DNA of 64,000 bases from an uncultured Saprospiraceae bacterium (GTDB lineage Bacteria; Bacteroidota; Bacteroidia; Chitinophagales; Saprospiraceae), in assembly GCA_937997635.1 (NCBI GenBank), contig CALLFA010000086.1, positions 37,514 through 101,513 of the forward strand, in the 5' to 3' direction. The notes below the pieces were generated by a model. That model worked only from the letters and a program-made list of their open reading frames with translations. It did no database searches and was not told the origin of the DNA. The position numbers were made by a program, and so were the translations under genes. Of the stretch, positions 1-8,812 are shown piece by piece (the stretch's first letter is position 1; the number at the start of each line of letters is the position of its first letter).

Positions 1-378
1 AGCGGTATATTTTTACAGAATCGATACGAAGTGCAAGTATTAGATAGCTATGAAAACCGGACTTACTCGAATGGGCAAGCAGGATCGATCTACAAGCAAT
101 CAATGCCATTAGTCAATGCGATGAGCCCTCCAGGAGAATGGAATACGTATGACATTATCTATAAGGAGCCTCACTTCAATGCGGATGGGATTAAAGTATC
201 TTCAGCATTTATAACAGTGTTGCATAATGGCGTGATCATCCAAAATCATACAGAAATAAGAGGCACGACGCCTTATATAGGACTGCCTAAAAATCCACCT
301 CATGAAGATGACGTCATCCAACTGCAAGATCACGGCAATCCAGTCAGTTTTAGAAATATGTGGATTAGAAAATTATAA
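1..378 (+). CDS. DUF1080 (3-keto-disaccharide hydrolase-like) protein, 5' truncated by window edge
   Basis: The frame is open from base 1, so this is the C-terminal part of a longer gene. The visible residues begin SGIFLQNRYEVQVLDSY, the typical core of DUF1080 concanavalin-like domains, followed by a GEWNTYDIIYKEP strand and a closing NPVSFRNMWIRKL strand. This family is mostly secreted or periplasmic and has been linked to sugar hydrolysis. A GTG at 31 is an in-frame codon and not the real start, because conserved domain sequence lies before it. It ends 6 bases before the PfpI-type gene, which suggests co-transcription. The substrate cannot be inferred from this fragment. Confidence 0.85.
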   Translation, partial: SGIFLQNRYEVQVLDSYENRTYSNGQAGSIYKQSMPLVNAMSPPGEWNTYDIIYKEPHFNADGIKVSSAFITVLHNGVIIQNHTEIRGTTPYIGLPKNPPHEDDVIQLQDHGNPVSFRNMWIRKL

Positions 379-384
379 GAATAC

Positions 385-936
385 ATGAAAAAACTGTTAA
401 TCATTACTGGAGACGGAGGTGAGAGTTATGAGACCCTCTACGCCATGCATCGATTTCAAGAAGCGAACTGGGACACAACGGTTGCTGCACCATCTAAGAA
501 AACATTGAATCTGGTGATTCACGATTTTGAACCTGGCTGGGATACCTACATCGAACGAAAAGGATATTATGTAGAGTCTGACATTGCTCTTTCTGATGTC
601 AATCCAAGTGATTACGAAGCTGTCTTACTCATTGGTGGCAGAGCCCCTGAGTTTTTGAGGAATGATCAAAAGACCATTGATATTGTCCGGCACTTTTCTG
701 ATAACGATAAATTCATTTTTGCCATTTGTCATGGCATACAAATCTTAGTGACAGCTGGTTTAGTCAAAGATAAAAACATCACTTGTTACGAACATGTAAA
801 GTTTGAAGTTGAAACTTGCGGCGGCACCTTCATCGGTAAAGACCAGGCAGTGAGAGATGGTAAGATTGTGACAGGCCAGACTTGGCAATCACATCCAGAT
901 TTCTATCGTCTAGTATTTGAATGTTTAAATGAATGA
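385..936 (+). CDS. DJ-1/PfpI family protein (class I amidotransferase-like)
   Basis: This 183-residue protein has the DJ-1/PfpI fold pattern: an N-terminal KKLLIITGDGGE strand-loop, a central YEAVLLIGGRAPE segment, and a nucleophile elbow AICHGIQ with the likely catalytic cysteine at residue 115 followed by His116. Members act as small-molecule glyoxalases, deglycases, amidases or stress chaperones, and the exact role here is unknown. The domain fills the whole protein, with no signal peptide, so a cytoplasmic location is expected. The short gap to the DUF1080 gene suggests one transcript. Confidence 0.85.
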   Translation: MKKLLIITGDGGESYETLYAMHRFQEANWDTTVAAPSKKTLNLVIHDFEPGWDTYIERKGYYVESDIALSDVNPSDYEAVLLIGGRAPEFLRNDQKTIDIVRHFSDNDKFIFAICHGIQILVTAGLVKDKNITCYEHVKFEVETCGGTFIGKDQAVRDGKIVTGQTWQSHPDFYRLVFECLNE

Positions 937-964
937 AAAATAGGCTGTGAACGGCTTATCTCAG

Positions 965-1450
965 CTACTTCAATAGTGCCTTGATCTTCTTCTCCATTTC
1001 AGCTTCATATCCGTTATAATAGCCCTCAGAAGTAGACACAATATTTCCTTCTTGGTCGATCAGCATTGAATATGGAATTCCTCTGACACCAAGATTACCT
1101 GCCAAAGCACTATCTGGGTCGCTGAAGAATGTGTACGGCCAAGCTTCTTTCTCTGCCATCGCACTTGCTCTGCTTACTGATCTTGCCTTATCGAGTGTTA
1201 TGGCAATTATCTCCAAATCATATTTTTCTTTCCAATCTGGATATACTTTTTCTAAAGCGTTAAGTTCCATTTTACATGGTCCGCACCAAGTTGCCCAGAG
1301 GCTAACCAATTGTATTTTGCCGTTATTCGTATAGTCTTTTATATTGACTGTTTCTCCTTCGAAGGTGTTGACCTCAATTGATGGTAATGTATCTTTAACT
1401 GTAAAGATCGACAAAGTCAATACTGAAAATAATAGTGCCTTGAATGCCAT
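965..1450 (-). CDS. TlpA/ResA-like thioredoxin family protein, exported
   Basis: A 161-residue protein with an N-terminal hydrophobic segment (about residues 1-17, signal peptide or anchor) and a thioredoxin-like domain. The redox motif is WCGPC with cysteines at 56 and 59, in the context LVSLWATWCGPCKMEL. A cis-proline region follows as GVRGIPYSMLID. This matches TlpA/ResA-type periplasmic thiol-disulfide oxidoreductases, which reduce cysteines in cytochrome c or other envelope proteins. It is convergent with the PfpI-type gene. No partner gene (Ccs/Dsb) lies next to it, so its substrate is unknown. Confidence 0.88.
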   Translation of the reverse strand: MAFKALLFSVLTLSIFTVKDTLPSIEVNTFEGETVNIKDYTNNGKIQLVSLWATWCGPCKMELNALEKVYPDWKEKYDLEIIAITLDKARSVSRASAMAEKEAWPYTFFSDPDSALAGNLGVRGIPYSMLIDQEGNIVSTSEGYYNGYEAEMEKKIKALLK

Positions 1451-1695
1451 AACAATGTATTTACTGCAAATAAAACCAAGATTTGTACCGATTAGTCCTC
1501 ATTTGATACCCTTTAACCTCAATTTAACGATGGCATGATCAATCATAATCCAGTGTAATCATTGCAATTTTCCACAAACTAGACGATAATGGGCATGAAT
1601 CATGTGTTAAAGAAAAGAAATGACACATTAAGTCAATTCACACATGATAGGACTAATCTTTTTCGTTTATTTGCAAAGCAATTCAGAGCACGTAT

Positions 1696-3714
1696 ATGCA
1701 GTTTTTGTACCCCGGGTTTCTCTGGGCATTATTCCTTCTCGCAATTCCGATCATTATCCATCTGTTTTACTTCAGACGGTTCAAGAAAGTATACTTCACA
1801 AATGTCAAATATTTAAAGGAAGTAAAGCAGGAAACGAGTAATCGCAGCAGACTAAAAAACTTGCTGGTCTTACTATCCAGGCTACTAGCTCTTGCTGCTT
1901 TGATCTTCGCATTTGCACAACCCATTTTTACAGACAATGAATCCATAGAAGAGTCAAATAAAGCTGTCAGCATTTTTGTGGACAATAGCTTTTCTATGCA
2001 AGCACTAAGTGAAGATGTCCAATTATTTGATCTGGCAAAAGATAAAGCTAGGGACATCATCAATGCGTATGGCGAATCAGATAAATTCCAGATAATCACT
2101 CACGATTTTGAAGGGCGACACCAACGCCTATACAATCAAGAAAATGCATTAAGCTTAATAGATGAATTAGATATATCTCCTTCAGTAAATGAACTTCAAG
2201 TCGTGTTGAGTAGACAGCAGCAATTGCTTGCAAATGAAAATTTGGATAAGGAACTGTATATGATCTCCGACTTTCAAAGCAATATTGCCAACTTGGAATC
2301 TGAGTTGGATACGAATTATCAATACAATCTCATTCCGCTCCAAGCGGTACAAGAAAAAAATGTCAGCATAGACTCTGTATGGTTTGCCGCTCCTGTACCC
2401 ATCATCAATCAAGCGAATCCGTTACTAATCAAACTGACAAATTACAGCGACACAGAAGCACAAAATGTCCAGTTGAGCTTAGAATACGATGGTCAAACAA
2501 GACCCTTGGGTACCAAAGAAATATCAGCCGGTATGTCTATAGTTGATACTGTAAATTTTTCCATTTTGAAAACAGGCTGGCAAGAAGCTGAAATCGTGAT
2601 ATCTGACTACCCTATTCAATTTGACGATCGATATAAAATTAGTTTTGAAGTCGACGAGAAGGTCAACATACTATCCATCAACGAACAAGGCAACAATCGT
2701 TATTTGACAGCAGCCTTTAAGGGCTTGAGCTATTTCGATATTTTAAATCAACAAGTTGGCAGAATCAATTATGGTGATTTTCAAATGCAGGATCTCATCA
2801 TACTCAACGAACTATCCAATATTTCGAGTGGATTAGCTTCTTCTGTGCAAAGTTATGTGGAAAACGGAGGTAACGCGCTTTTGTTTCCCGGACGCAACAT
2901 TTCAAAAGAAGGCTACAACCAATTGCTTACTGCTATGCAGGCGAATACGATAGTCAATTCAGAATCTAGTGCAAAACAAGTAGGATACATCAATACGGAT
3001 GAATTCATTTTTAACAATGTGTACGAACGCAATCAACGAAACATCAAATATCCTGCAACAAGTTTTCAGTATGCCATGACATCATTCCAAAGAAATAAAG
3101 GACAAGATCTCTTGAGGTACCGAGACGGATCTAGCTACTTGACAAAATATATCTACGGGCAGGGTAACCTATATGTTTGTGCAGCTCCACTAAATGAAAA
3201 CGCCAATGATCTTGTACGGAATGCTGAGGTCTTTGTCCCAATGTTGTATAAAATGGGCATTTCCAAAGCCAAGAAAGATAAGATATCCTATACCATTGGT
3301 TCGGACCAATTGATAGAAGTAGAGAATGCCTCTAATGATGGTGATATCGTGTATAAGATGACAGGAGATGAAGAGTTTATCCCAGGTCAATACAGCATCG
3401 GTGCCAAATCAGTCATAGATGTCAACGATCAAATAAAAGAATCAGCCTTTTACACGCTCAAGCTAGATGATAACGAATTGGGTAAGTATGCATTCAATTT
3501 TAATCGATTAGAATCTGATTTAAATTATTTGCCTGAAGCAGAATTAAAATCTTCACTTGGAAATGAAGTCAATGTCATCAGCAATGCCGATTCAGAAAAC
3601 CTGACCGAATACATCAAAACAGAAGAAAGTGGTAAAGCATTATGGAAGTGGTGTATTATTCTAGTATTAGTATTTTTGGGACTTGAATCCTTATTACTGC
3701 GATTTTGGAAATAA
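1696..3714 (+). CDS. BatA-domain membrane protein with VWA-like domain
   Basis: 672 residues. Residues 1-78 form the BatA N-terminal domain: two hydrophobic helices (about 8-25 and 56-77) around a basic FYFRRFKKVYFTNVKYL loop. A von Willebrand A-like segment follows with an intact MIDAS start D96-N-S-F-S100 (VSIFVDNSFSM). A long extracytoplasmic region follows, and a final transmembrane helix lies at about 648-665. This is the long BatA-like protein commonly found beside pyrC homologues in Bacteroidota, not the short BatA of the aerotolerance operon. The ATG is preceded by an A/T-rich leader, and an 18-base gap to the next gene suggests an operon. Function is unknown beyond envelope metal-dependent adhesion or scaffolding by analogy. 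Confidence 0.85.
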   Translation: MQFLYPGFLWALFLLAIPIIIHLFYFRRFKKVYFTNVKYLKEVKQETSNRSRLKNLLVLLSRLLALAALIFAFAQPIFTDNESIEESNKAVSIFVDNSFSMQALSEDVQLFDLAKDKARDIINAYGESDKFQIITHDFEGRHQRLYNQENALSLIDELDISPSVNELQVVLSRQQQLLANENLDKELYMISDFQSNIANLESELDTNYQYNLIPLQAVQEKNVSIDSVWFAAPVPIINQANPLLIKLTNYSDTEAQNVQLSLEYDGQTRPLGTKEISAGMSIVDTVNFSILKTGWQEAEIVISDYPIQFDDRYKISFEVDEKVNILSINEQGNNRYLTAAFKGLSYFDILNQQVGRINYGDFQMQDLIILNELSNISSGLASSVQSYVENGGNALLFPGRNISKEGYNQLLTAMQANTIVNSESSAKQVGYINTDEFIFNNVYERNQRNIKYPATSFQYAMTSFQRNKGQDLLRYRDGSSYLTKYIYGQGNLYVCAAPLNENANDLVRNAEVFVPMLYKMGISKAKKDKISYTIGSDQLIEVENASNDGDIVYKMTGDEEFIPGQYSIGAKSVIDVNDQIKESAFYTLKLDDNELGKYAFNFNRLESDLNYLPEAELKSSLGNEVNVISNADSENLTEYIKTEESGKALWKWCIILVLVFLGLESLLLRFWK

Positions 3715-3731
3715 GCATATAACGGAAAATC

Positions 3732-4997
3732 ATGGATATCCTTCTGAAACAAGTAAAGCTAATTGATCAACGCTCTACCTTTCACAAAAAAAAGGTTGAT
3801 ATCCTGATTCAAAAAGGCATCATTACAAAAATCAACAAATCCGTAAAAGCACCTGCCAAAACAAAAATTTGGGCTGAAAAAAATACGCATGTGTCCATCG
3901 GATGGTTTGACATTGGGACTCAAATAGGTGAACCAGGTTTTGAGCAGCGAGAAACCATTGAGTCTGCAGCACAAGCTGCAATTAAGGGAGGTTATACGGG
4001 TATTGCATGTTTTCCAAATACAAATCCAGTACTCGATCAACAATCAAGTGTTGCATTCATTATTAACAAAGCAAAGACACAACCAATCGACATCCATCCC
4101 ATAGGAGCAGTTAGTAAATCTTGTGATGGAAAAGAAATTGCCGAAATGGTGGACATGCATCACGCTGGCGCCATTGCATTTTCTGACGGTGATTATCCAT
4201 TACACCACAGTGGTATTTTATTACGGGCTTTAGAATATGCAAAAAGTTTTAATGGCCTAATCATCAACAAGCCAGCAAATAAAGAAATACAATCGAATGG
4301 CTTGATCCATGAAGGAGAGATCAGTATCCAACTTGGCATGTCAGGCATACCGTCCATAGCTGAGTCGCTGACTGTCCACAGAGATTGTGAGCTGTGTTCC
4401 TATGCAAATGGTCGATTATTAATTCACAGTATATCTGCTGCAGAATCACTTAAAGAAATCAAAGCGTATAAGAAAAAAGGGCTTCACATTGATGCAAGTG
4501 TGTCTTATCTGAACCTCGTTTATACGGATAAACAATTGACTGGTTTTGATGCCAATCTAAAAGTATTGCCACCGCTACGGAGCGAATCCGATCGGAAGGC
4601 TCTACTTAAAGCTTTAGAAAATGGCGATGTGCATATCATTACGAGCAATCATCAACCACTCGAACCAGAGATAAAAGAAAAGGAATTTTTCTATTCGCCA
4701 TTTGGTGCCATTGGATTGCAGACTGCATTTTCAGCAATCAACACAATTTGTGAGAATGAAATAGAATTAGATACTGTCATACACGCGCTCTCCATTGGCC
4801 CCCGGTCCGTCTTAGGCTTAGACATGCCAGACATCAGCGTCGGATCTAAAGCTAATCTGGCCTTATTTGATCCAAAAGAAAAATGGATATTCACCAAAGA
4901 CTTGAATCAATCTAAATCCGTTAATTCACCATTTATAAATCAAGAATTCGTCGGTAAAGTGCAAGGGATCATCCATGAGAATTCTCTTTTACAGTAG
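3732..4997 (+). CDS. Dihydroorotase homologue lacking the HxH zinc motif (probably non-catalytic)
   Basis: 421 residues with full-length amidohydrolase/dihydroorotase architecture: an N-terminal beta sandwich, a TIM barrel, and a closing IGPRSVLGLDMPDISVGSKANLALFDP segment typical of PyrC. The metal-binding segment, normally D-x-H-x-H-x-R-E-P-G, reads DIGTQIGEPG (residues 60-69), so both histidines (Gly62, Gln64) and the arginine (Gly66) are gone. The later TDHAPH-like motif reads SNHQPL near residue 305. In other bacteria inactive DHOase-like proteins act as structural partners of aspartate transcarbamoylase, and Bacteroidota often carry such divergent copies. It sits in a plus-strand run after the BatA-like gene. 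The fold is certain, catalysis doubtful. Confidence 0.85.
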   Translation: MDILLKQVKLIDQRSTFHKKKVDILIQKGIITKINKSVKAPAKTKIWAEKNTHVSIGWFDIGTQIGEPGFEQRETIESAAQAAIKGGYTGIACFPNTNPVLDQQSSVAFIINKAKTQPIDIHPIGAVSKSCDGKEIAEMVDMHHAGAIAFSDGDYPLHHSGILLRALEYAKSFNGLIINKPANKEIQSNGLIHEGEISIQLGMSGIPSIAESLTVHRDCELCSYANGRLLIHSISAAESLKEIKAYKKKGLHIDASVSYLNLVYTDKQLTGFDANLKVLPPLRSESDRKALLKALENGDVHIITSNHQPLEPEIKEKEFFYSPFGAIGLQTAFSAINTICENEIELDTVIHALSIGPRSVLGLDMPDISVGSKANLALFDPKEKWIFTKDLNQSKSVNSPFINQEFVGKVQGIIHENSLLQ

Positions 4998-5033
4998 CTA
5001 TTATTATCTTTCCGACTCATCTAAAAAACAACA

Positions 5034-5603
5034 ATGGAAAACAGAGTAAGCTCTTTCGGCAGAAATATCAGTCCAATGAAAGCAGGTCTTAAGTATGGTG
5101 CATTCCTTGGATTAGCCTTGTCAATTTTTGAGCTTATTGCGCATTATACAGGTTTGCAAAATTATTCATCCGTAGAGATGTCAAGTGCTTTCTTAGTAAC
5201 CGCAATCCAATGGATCATTCTTGCTCTTTTATTTTTTCTTGGTATCAAATATTTCAAAGAGAATAATGAGGGGCACCTGACCCTTGGAGAGGGAATGACC
5301 ACATCGATGTTCATCGGACTTGTATCTGGTATTATTTCTGCAATATTCACATTTATATTTTTGAGTTATATCGCTCCAGAAGCACTCGCTACAATGTCCG
5401 ACACCATTATGGATAGCACTGCGGTGAATGCAGACTTTAGTGACTTATCAGAAGAAGACAGACAAGAAGCAGAGCAAATGATGGGTGGTGTAATGGGATT
5501 TTTCACCTCGCCAGGCTTTATAGCAGCTACTACCATCTTTGGGAGAATAATGAGTGCTATCATTTTTGGTTTAGTGTGTTCCTTGATTTTAAAGACTGAT
5601 TAA
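5034..5603 (+). CDS. DUF4199 integral membrane protein
   Basis: 189 residues with four hydrophobic segments (about 18-35, 53-70, 87-112 and 155-185) and a soluble acidic loop in between. The pattern of an N-terminal KAGLKYGAFLGLALS helix and a C-terminal SPGFIAATTIFGRIMSAIIFGL segment is that of DUF4199, a Bacteroidota membrane family without known function. It starts 36 bases after the dihydroorotase homologue and ends 6 bases before the GT2 gene, so the three are probably co-transcribed. Similar pyrC-like/DUF4199/GT2 neighbourhoods are common in this phylum. Confidence 0.8.
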   Translation: MENRVSSFGRNISPMKAGLKYGAFLGLALSIFELIAHYTGLQNYSSVEMSSAFLVTAIQWIILALLFFLGIKYFKENNEGHLTLGEGMTTSMFIGLVSGIISAIFTFIFLSYIAPEALATMSDTIMDSTAVNADFSDLSEEDRQEAEQMMGGVMGFFTSPGFIAATTIFGRIMSAIIFGLVCSLILKTD

Positions 5604-5609
5604 TCTTAT

Positions 5610-6545
5610 ATGGATTTAAGCATCGTCATTGCACTTCTCAACGAAGAAGAATCATTACCAGAATTGGTGAGTTGGATTGACCGAGTCGTCAAGGAAGCAA
5701 ATCTGACCACAGAGCTCATCATGATTGACGATGGCAGTACAGATACCTCATGGCAAGTGATTCAAAACCTGAAGAAGGAATACGATTATATTAAGGGCAT
5801 AAAATTCAGAAGGAATTACGGTAAATCCGCTGCGCTCAATGTTGGGTTTGAAAAAGCTACAGGAGAAGTCGTCCTGACAATGGATGCAGATATGCAGGAC
5901 AGTCCCGACGAGATACCAGAGCTGTATGCCATGATCAAAAACGAACACTACGACATTGTCTCAGGTTGGAAACAAAAACGACACGACCCTATCGGCAAGA
6001 CAATTCCATCTAAGTTTTTCAATATGGTCACTCGCAAATTTAGTGGCATAAAACTTCATGACTTCAATTGTGGTCTAAAAGCATATGATAAAGAAGTGGT
6101 GAAAAACATTGAGATTTACGGCGACATGCACAGATACATACCTGTCATTGCAAAAATGAATGGCTTCCATAAGATTACGGAGAAAGTAGTCGAACATCGG
6201 GCTAGAAAATATGGCGTATCCAAATTTGGTGTTGGTCGAATGATGTATGGCTTTCTTGATTTAACCACAGTATTATTTCTAGGTAAATTTGCAAAGCGTC
6301 CCATGCACTTTTTTGGTACATGGGGAATATTTTTTATGCTTATCGGTTTTGCAATTTTATCGTATTTGACAATTGTAAAAATGATCTATAATACGGGAGG
6401 AATAGCGACACGACCTTTATTCTTTTTTGGCATTCTAACATTAATCATTGGGACTCAATTATTTGTTACAGGCTATGTTGCTGAGCTAGTGTCACGAAAT
6501 GCTGTAGATCGCAACAATTATAAGATAGCAGAAGAGATAACATAA
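5610..6545 (+). CDS. Glycosyltransferase family 2, polyprenyl-phosphate glycosyltransferase type
   Basis: 311 residues. The N-terminal GT-A domain (residues 1-220) starts DLSIVIALLNEEESL, carries an IDDGSTD nucleotide-sugar binding motif and the metal-binding DAD in MDADMQDSP, followed by the acceptor-side GLKAYDKEV region. Two C-terminal transmembrane helices (about 237-256 and 270-292) give the GtrB/DPM1-like arrangement that moves a sugar from a nucleotide to undecaprenyl phosphate at the inner membrane. The sugar cannot be told from sequence. It belongs to the run 1696-8105, where a second glycosyltransferase follows, suggesting a role in envelope glycan assembly or protein glycosylation. 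Confidence 0.88.
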   Translation: MDLSIVIALLNEEESLPELVSWIDRVVKEANLTTELIMIDDGSTDTSWQVIQNLKKEYDYIKGIKFRRNYGKSAALNVGFEKATGEVVLTMDADMQDSPDEIPELYAMIKNEHYDIVSGWKQKRHDPIGKTIPSKFFNMVTRKFSGIKLHDFNCGLKAYDKEVVKNIEIYGDMHRYIPVIAKMNGFHKITEKVVEHRARKYGVSKFGVGRMMYGFLDLTTVLFLGKFAKRPMHFFGTWGIFFMLIGFAILSYLTIVKMIYNTGGIATRPLFFFGILTLIIGTQLFVTGYVAELVSRNAVDRNNYKIAEEIT

Positions 6546-6573
6546 ATACGAGTCATTAAACGGCACATTATTC

Positions 6574-6948
6574 ATGAAGTATTATTCTTTTTTCATAGTA
6601 GTATTTTTATTCTCTTGTCAAACTCAAAAAGGCAATTCAAATGTGACGGAGTCCTGTTTTGGTTTTGACCAGCGACAATGTCAAGTCGATGAATTTGCTT
6701 CATTAATCAAAGGAAATTCGCAAGAAGAATTATTTACGGCAATGACCACTTATCTAGGCAATAAAGGAATACAATTACAACACATTCGCATAGACATGGA
6801 TCATCATGAGACAGTTTGTCAGGCATGTGAAGTTTGTCCCGAGCATCATCGTTATTTTGTAAGTGTTAATCCAGAAGACTCAGCAACATTACAAAGCTTG
6901 AATTTATTCAATTTGGAAACTGTTTCTTGTGCTGATTATTTCAAATGA
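6574..6948 (+). CDS. Small lipoprotein with Cys/His-rich centre, function unknown
   Basis: 124 residues. The N-terminus MKYYSFFIVVFLFSC is a lipoprotein signal with the lipobox cysteine at residue 15. The mature part contains a cluster DHHETVCQACEVCPEHH (about residues 76-93) with a C-x2-C-x2-C spacing flanked by histidine pairs, which could bind a metal or a haem-like cofactor. I do not recognise a family. The last four bases overlap the start of the next glycosyltransferase (ATGA), implying translational coupling. It is likely attached to the outer or inner membrane on the periplasmic side. Confidence 0.7.
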   Translation: MKYYSFFIVVFLFSCQTQKGNSNVTESCFGFDQRQCQVDEFASLIKGNSQEELFTAMTTYLGNKGIQLQHIRIDMDHHETVCQACEVCPEHHRYFVSVNPEDSATLQSLNLFNLETVSCADYFK

Positions 6949-8105
6949 AAAACAAGAGTATTGAAAAAATAACCATACTTGGACCAGCTCATCCATTCAG
7001 AGGAGGTATCGCAAGCTTTAATGAACGCTTAGCAAAAGAATTACAAGACTTTGGGAAAAAAGTCAACATTTACACCTACACTACGCAATACCCTTCTCTT
7101 ATTTTTCCAGCCAAAAATCAACTAACAGATGACCCAGCACCAGATGGTCTTTCCATTGAGAGAACATTCAGTACGATCAACCCATTGACATGGAGATCAA
7201 CTGTACAAAAACTAAAACAAGAAAAACCGGATTTATTGATTAGTCGATTTTGGTTACCGTACACAAGTCTTTCCACAAACTTTATTCACAAAAAAATAAA
7301 AAATGAAAAAAGCATACGTCAACTCTCAATCGTAGATAATTTAATTCCACATCAGCATATGCCTGGTGACGATTTTATCATCAAACAATTCCTACATTCT
7401 TTAGAGCATTTTATTTGTTTGTCGTCAGGTGTATTAGAAGATGTCTTAAAAAGAAAAAAGAACGCCGTAACTGACAAAATCCTCCACCCAATTTATGACC
7501 ATTATGGCGATGTCATCAATAAAACAGATTCAGCCAACATATTAAATGTCAAGTCTGAGTATACATATATCCTTTTTTTCGGATTCATTAAACCATATAA
7601 GGGTCTCGACTTACTCTTGGACTGCCTCGATGTTGATTTTTTAAAACAACAAAAGATTAAGGTACTTATTGCTGGAGATGTCTATGGATCTTCTAAAGTG
7701 TATGATGACATCATATCAAAAAACAATTTGGCAGATCACATAATTTTCCATAAGGACTATATACCTAATGAGAAAGTTGCCGCCTATTTTTCATTAGCTG
7801 ATTTAGTCGTGCAACCTTATCGCACTGCCACGCAAAGTGGCATCAGCCAAATAGCATTGCACTTTGAAAAACCTGTGGTAGTTACAGATGTTGGAAGTTT
7901 ATCTGATTTTGTTGCGGATGGAAAATCTGGTTATGTTGTTCCTGTTGACAAATCAGCCATTATGACTGCCATCAAAAAGCATTTCAAAAAAAATAACGAT
8001 TTACAAGTAATGACAGATTCTATAAAAGAACAAAAGCGAGCATTTGGATGGGATGAGTTTGTGAAAAAATTACTTGCATTTGCAGAACAAATACCGAACA
8101 AGTAA
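6945..8105 (+). CDS. Glycosyltransferase family 4 (GT-B)
   Basis: 386 residues with a GT-B fold. The N-terminal domain has the glycine-rich entry GPAHPFRGGIASFNERLA. The C-terminal domain has YILFFGFIKPYKGLDLLLD, and the nucleotide-sugar site is formed by SLADLVVQPYRTATQSGISQ with a downstream GKSGYVV segment. The conserved glutamate expected in EPxGxxxLE is represented here by the ATQSGISQIALHFEKPVV region, a known variant of this family. There is no signal peptide, so a cytoplasmic face enzyme is expected. Its start overlaps the lipoprotein stop by four bases. The sugar and acceptor are unknown. Confidence 0.87.
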   Translation: MKNKSIEKITILGPAHPFRGGIASFNERLAKELQDFGKKVNIYTYTTQYPSLIFPAKNQLTDDPAPDGLSIERTFSTINPLTWRSTVQKLKQEKPDLLISRFWLPYTSLSTNFIHKKIKNEKSIRQLSIVDNLIPHQHMPGDDFIIKQFLHSLEHFICLSSGVLEDVLKRKKNAVTDKILHPIYDHYGDVINKTDSANILNVKSEYTYILFFGFIKPYKGLDLLLDCLDVDFLKQQKIKVLIAGDVYGSSKVYDDIISKNNLADHIIFHKDYIPNEKVAAYFSLADLVVQPYRTATQSGISQIALHFEKPVVVTDVGSLSDFVADGKSGYVVPVDKSAIMTAIKKHFKKNNDLQVMTDSIKEQKRAFGWDEFVKKLLAFAEQIPNK

Positions 8106-8666
8106 TTAGAGACTTTTAATGATGTCTTCAGCATATTTAAATGCCGTTGTCGCATTACTCTCAAACGCTTCTCGAGGGATTACTTTTTGAATGATTCCAT
8201 CTGCATCAATCAAAAATAGCCGACCCAAACCCAAGTCGCCTCCGAAAGCAGCTTCGCCTAAAACCTTACCATGTGGGATAATAGGAAAATCTATTGGATA
8301 AGAACGTCTAAAATCCAAGAGCTCTGTTTTACTTTCTTCTGCAAGTGAGATAACTTGAAGATCATCTCGATATCGGCTTTGCAAAAGATTTAGCTGATCA
8401 ATTTGACTTGTACTAATCGCATCAGTTGTGCTCCAAAACCAAATAATGAGATTTTTACCTTTATAATCACCCAAAAATTGTTCAGTACCTAAAATATCTG
8501 TTGCCAAAAATGGAGCCGCCTCAGTATTTTCTAATGACGCAATCAAGTCCTTGGTAGGTGGAGTAAATGCATCAAATTCTACAAGAAAATAGCCTTTTTC
8601 GTTTTGGCTTATTAGCTTCAAAGAGATCAATAAGCATATGCCACAAGACAAAAGTAAACGTTTCAT
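8106..8666 (-). CDS. Exported redoxin/thioredoxin-fold protein without CxxC
   Basis: The preferred start is the ATG at 8666, giving MKRLLLSCGICLLISLKLIS, a clean signal peptide. An upstream in-frame ATG at 8729 would add 21 residues that spoil it. The mature domain resembles AhpC/TSA or TlpA-like redoxins (FLGDYKGKNLIIWFWSTTDAIS, then a GDLGLGRLFLIDADGIIQ strand), but the active-site position reads WSTTDAIS, so the usual WCxxC is lost. It may be a non-redox thioredoxin-fold binding protein. It is convergent with the GT4 gene with a zero-base gap. Confidence 0.8.
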   Translation of the reverse strand: MKRLLLSCGICLLISLKLISQNEKGYFLVEFDAFTPPTKDLIASLENTEAAPFLATDILGTEQFLGDYKGKNLIIWFWSTTDAISTSQIDQLNLLQSRYRDDLQVISLAEESKTELLDFRRSYPIDFPIIPHGKVLGEAAFGGDLGLGRLFLIDADGIIQKVIPREAFESNATTAFKYAEDIIKSL

Positions 8667-8794
8667 ACAGTGTTCGAGGTTTAAGACGCCAATATCAGAC
8701 AACTTTCTGACAAAGGAAACTGTACTCAAGTTAATGTTTAGTCAAAAAATTGAAGACATTCTGGTTTTCAACTGACAAATCAAGTTTAAGGGAG

Positions 8795-8802
8795 TACATT
8801 TG
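8795..8802 (+). promoter_or_regulatory. Putative Bacteroidota -7 box (TAnnTTTG) for queE
   Basis: TACATTTG matches the Bacteroidota sigma-A -7 consensus exactly. It lies 10 bases before the queE ATG, so transcription would begin within a few bases of the start codon, giving a near-leaderless mRNA. A good TTTG -33 element at the usual spacing is not evident. Confidence 0.4.
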
Positions 8803-8812
8803 TGCCTGATTT

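Noticed and set aside
1589..1816. Small plus-strand genes before the BatA-like gene
   Set aside because: They overlap the BatA start in other frames and have no family features.
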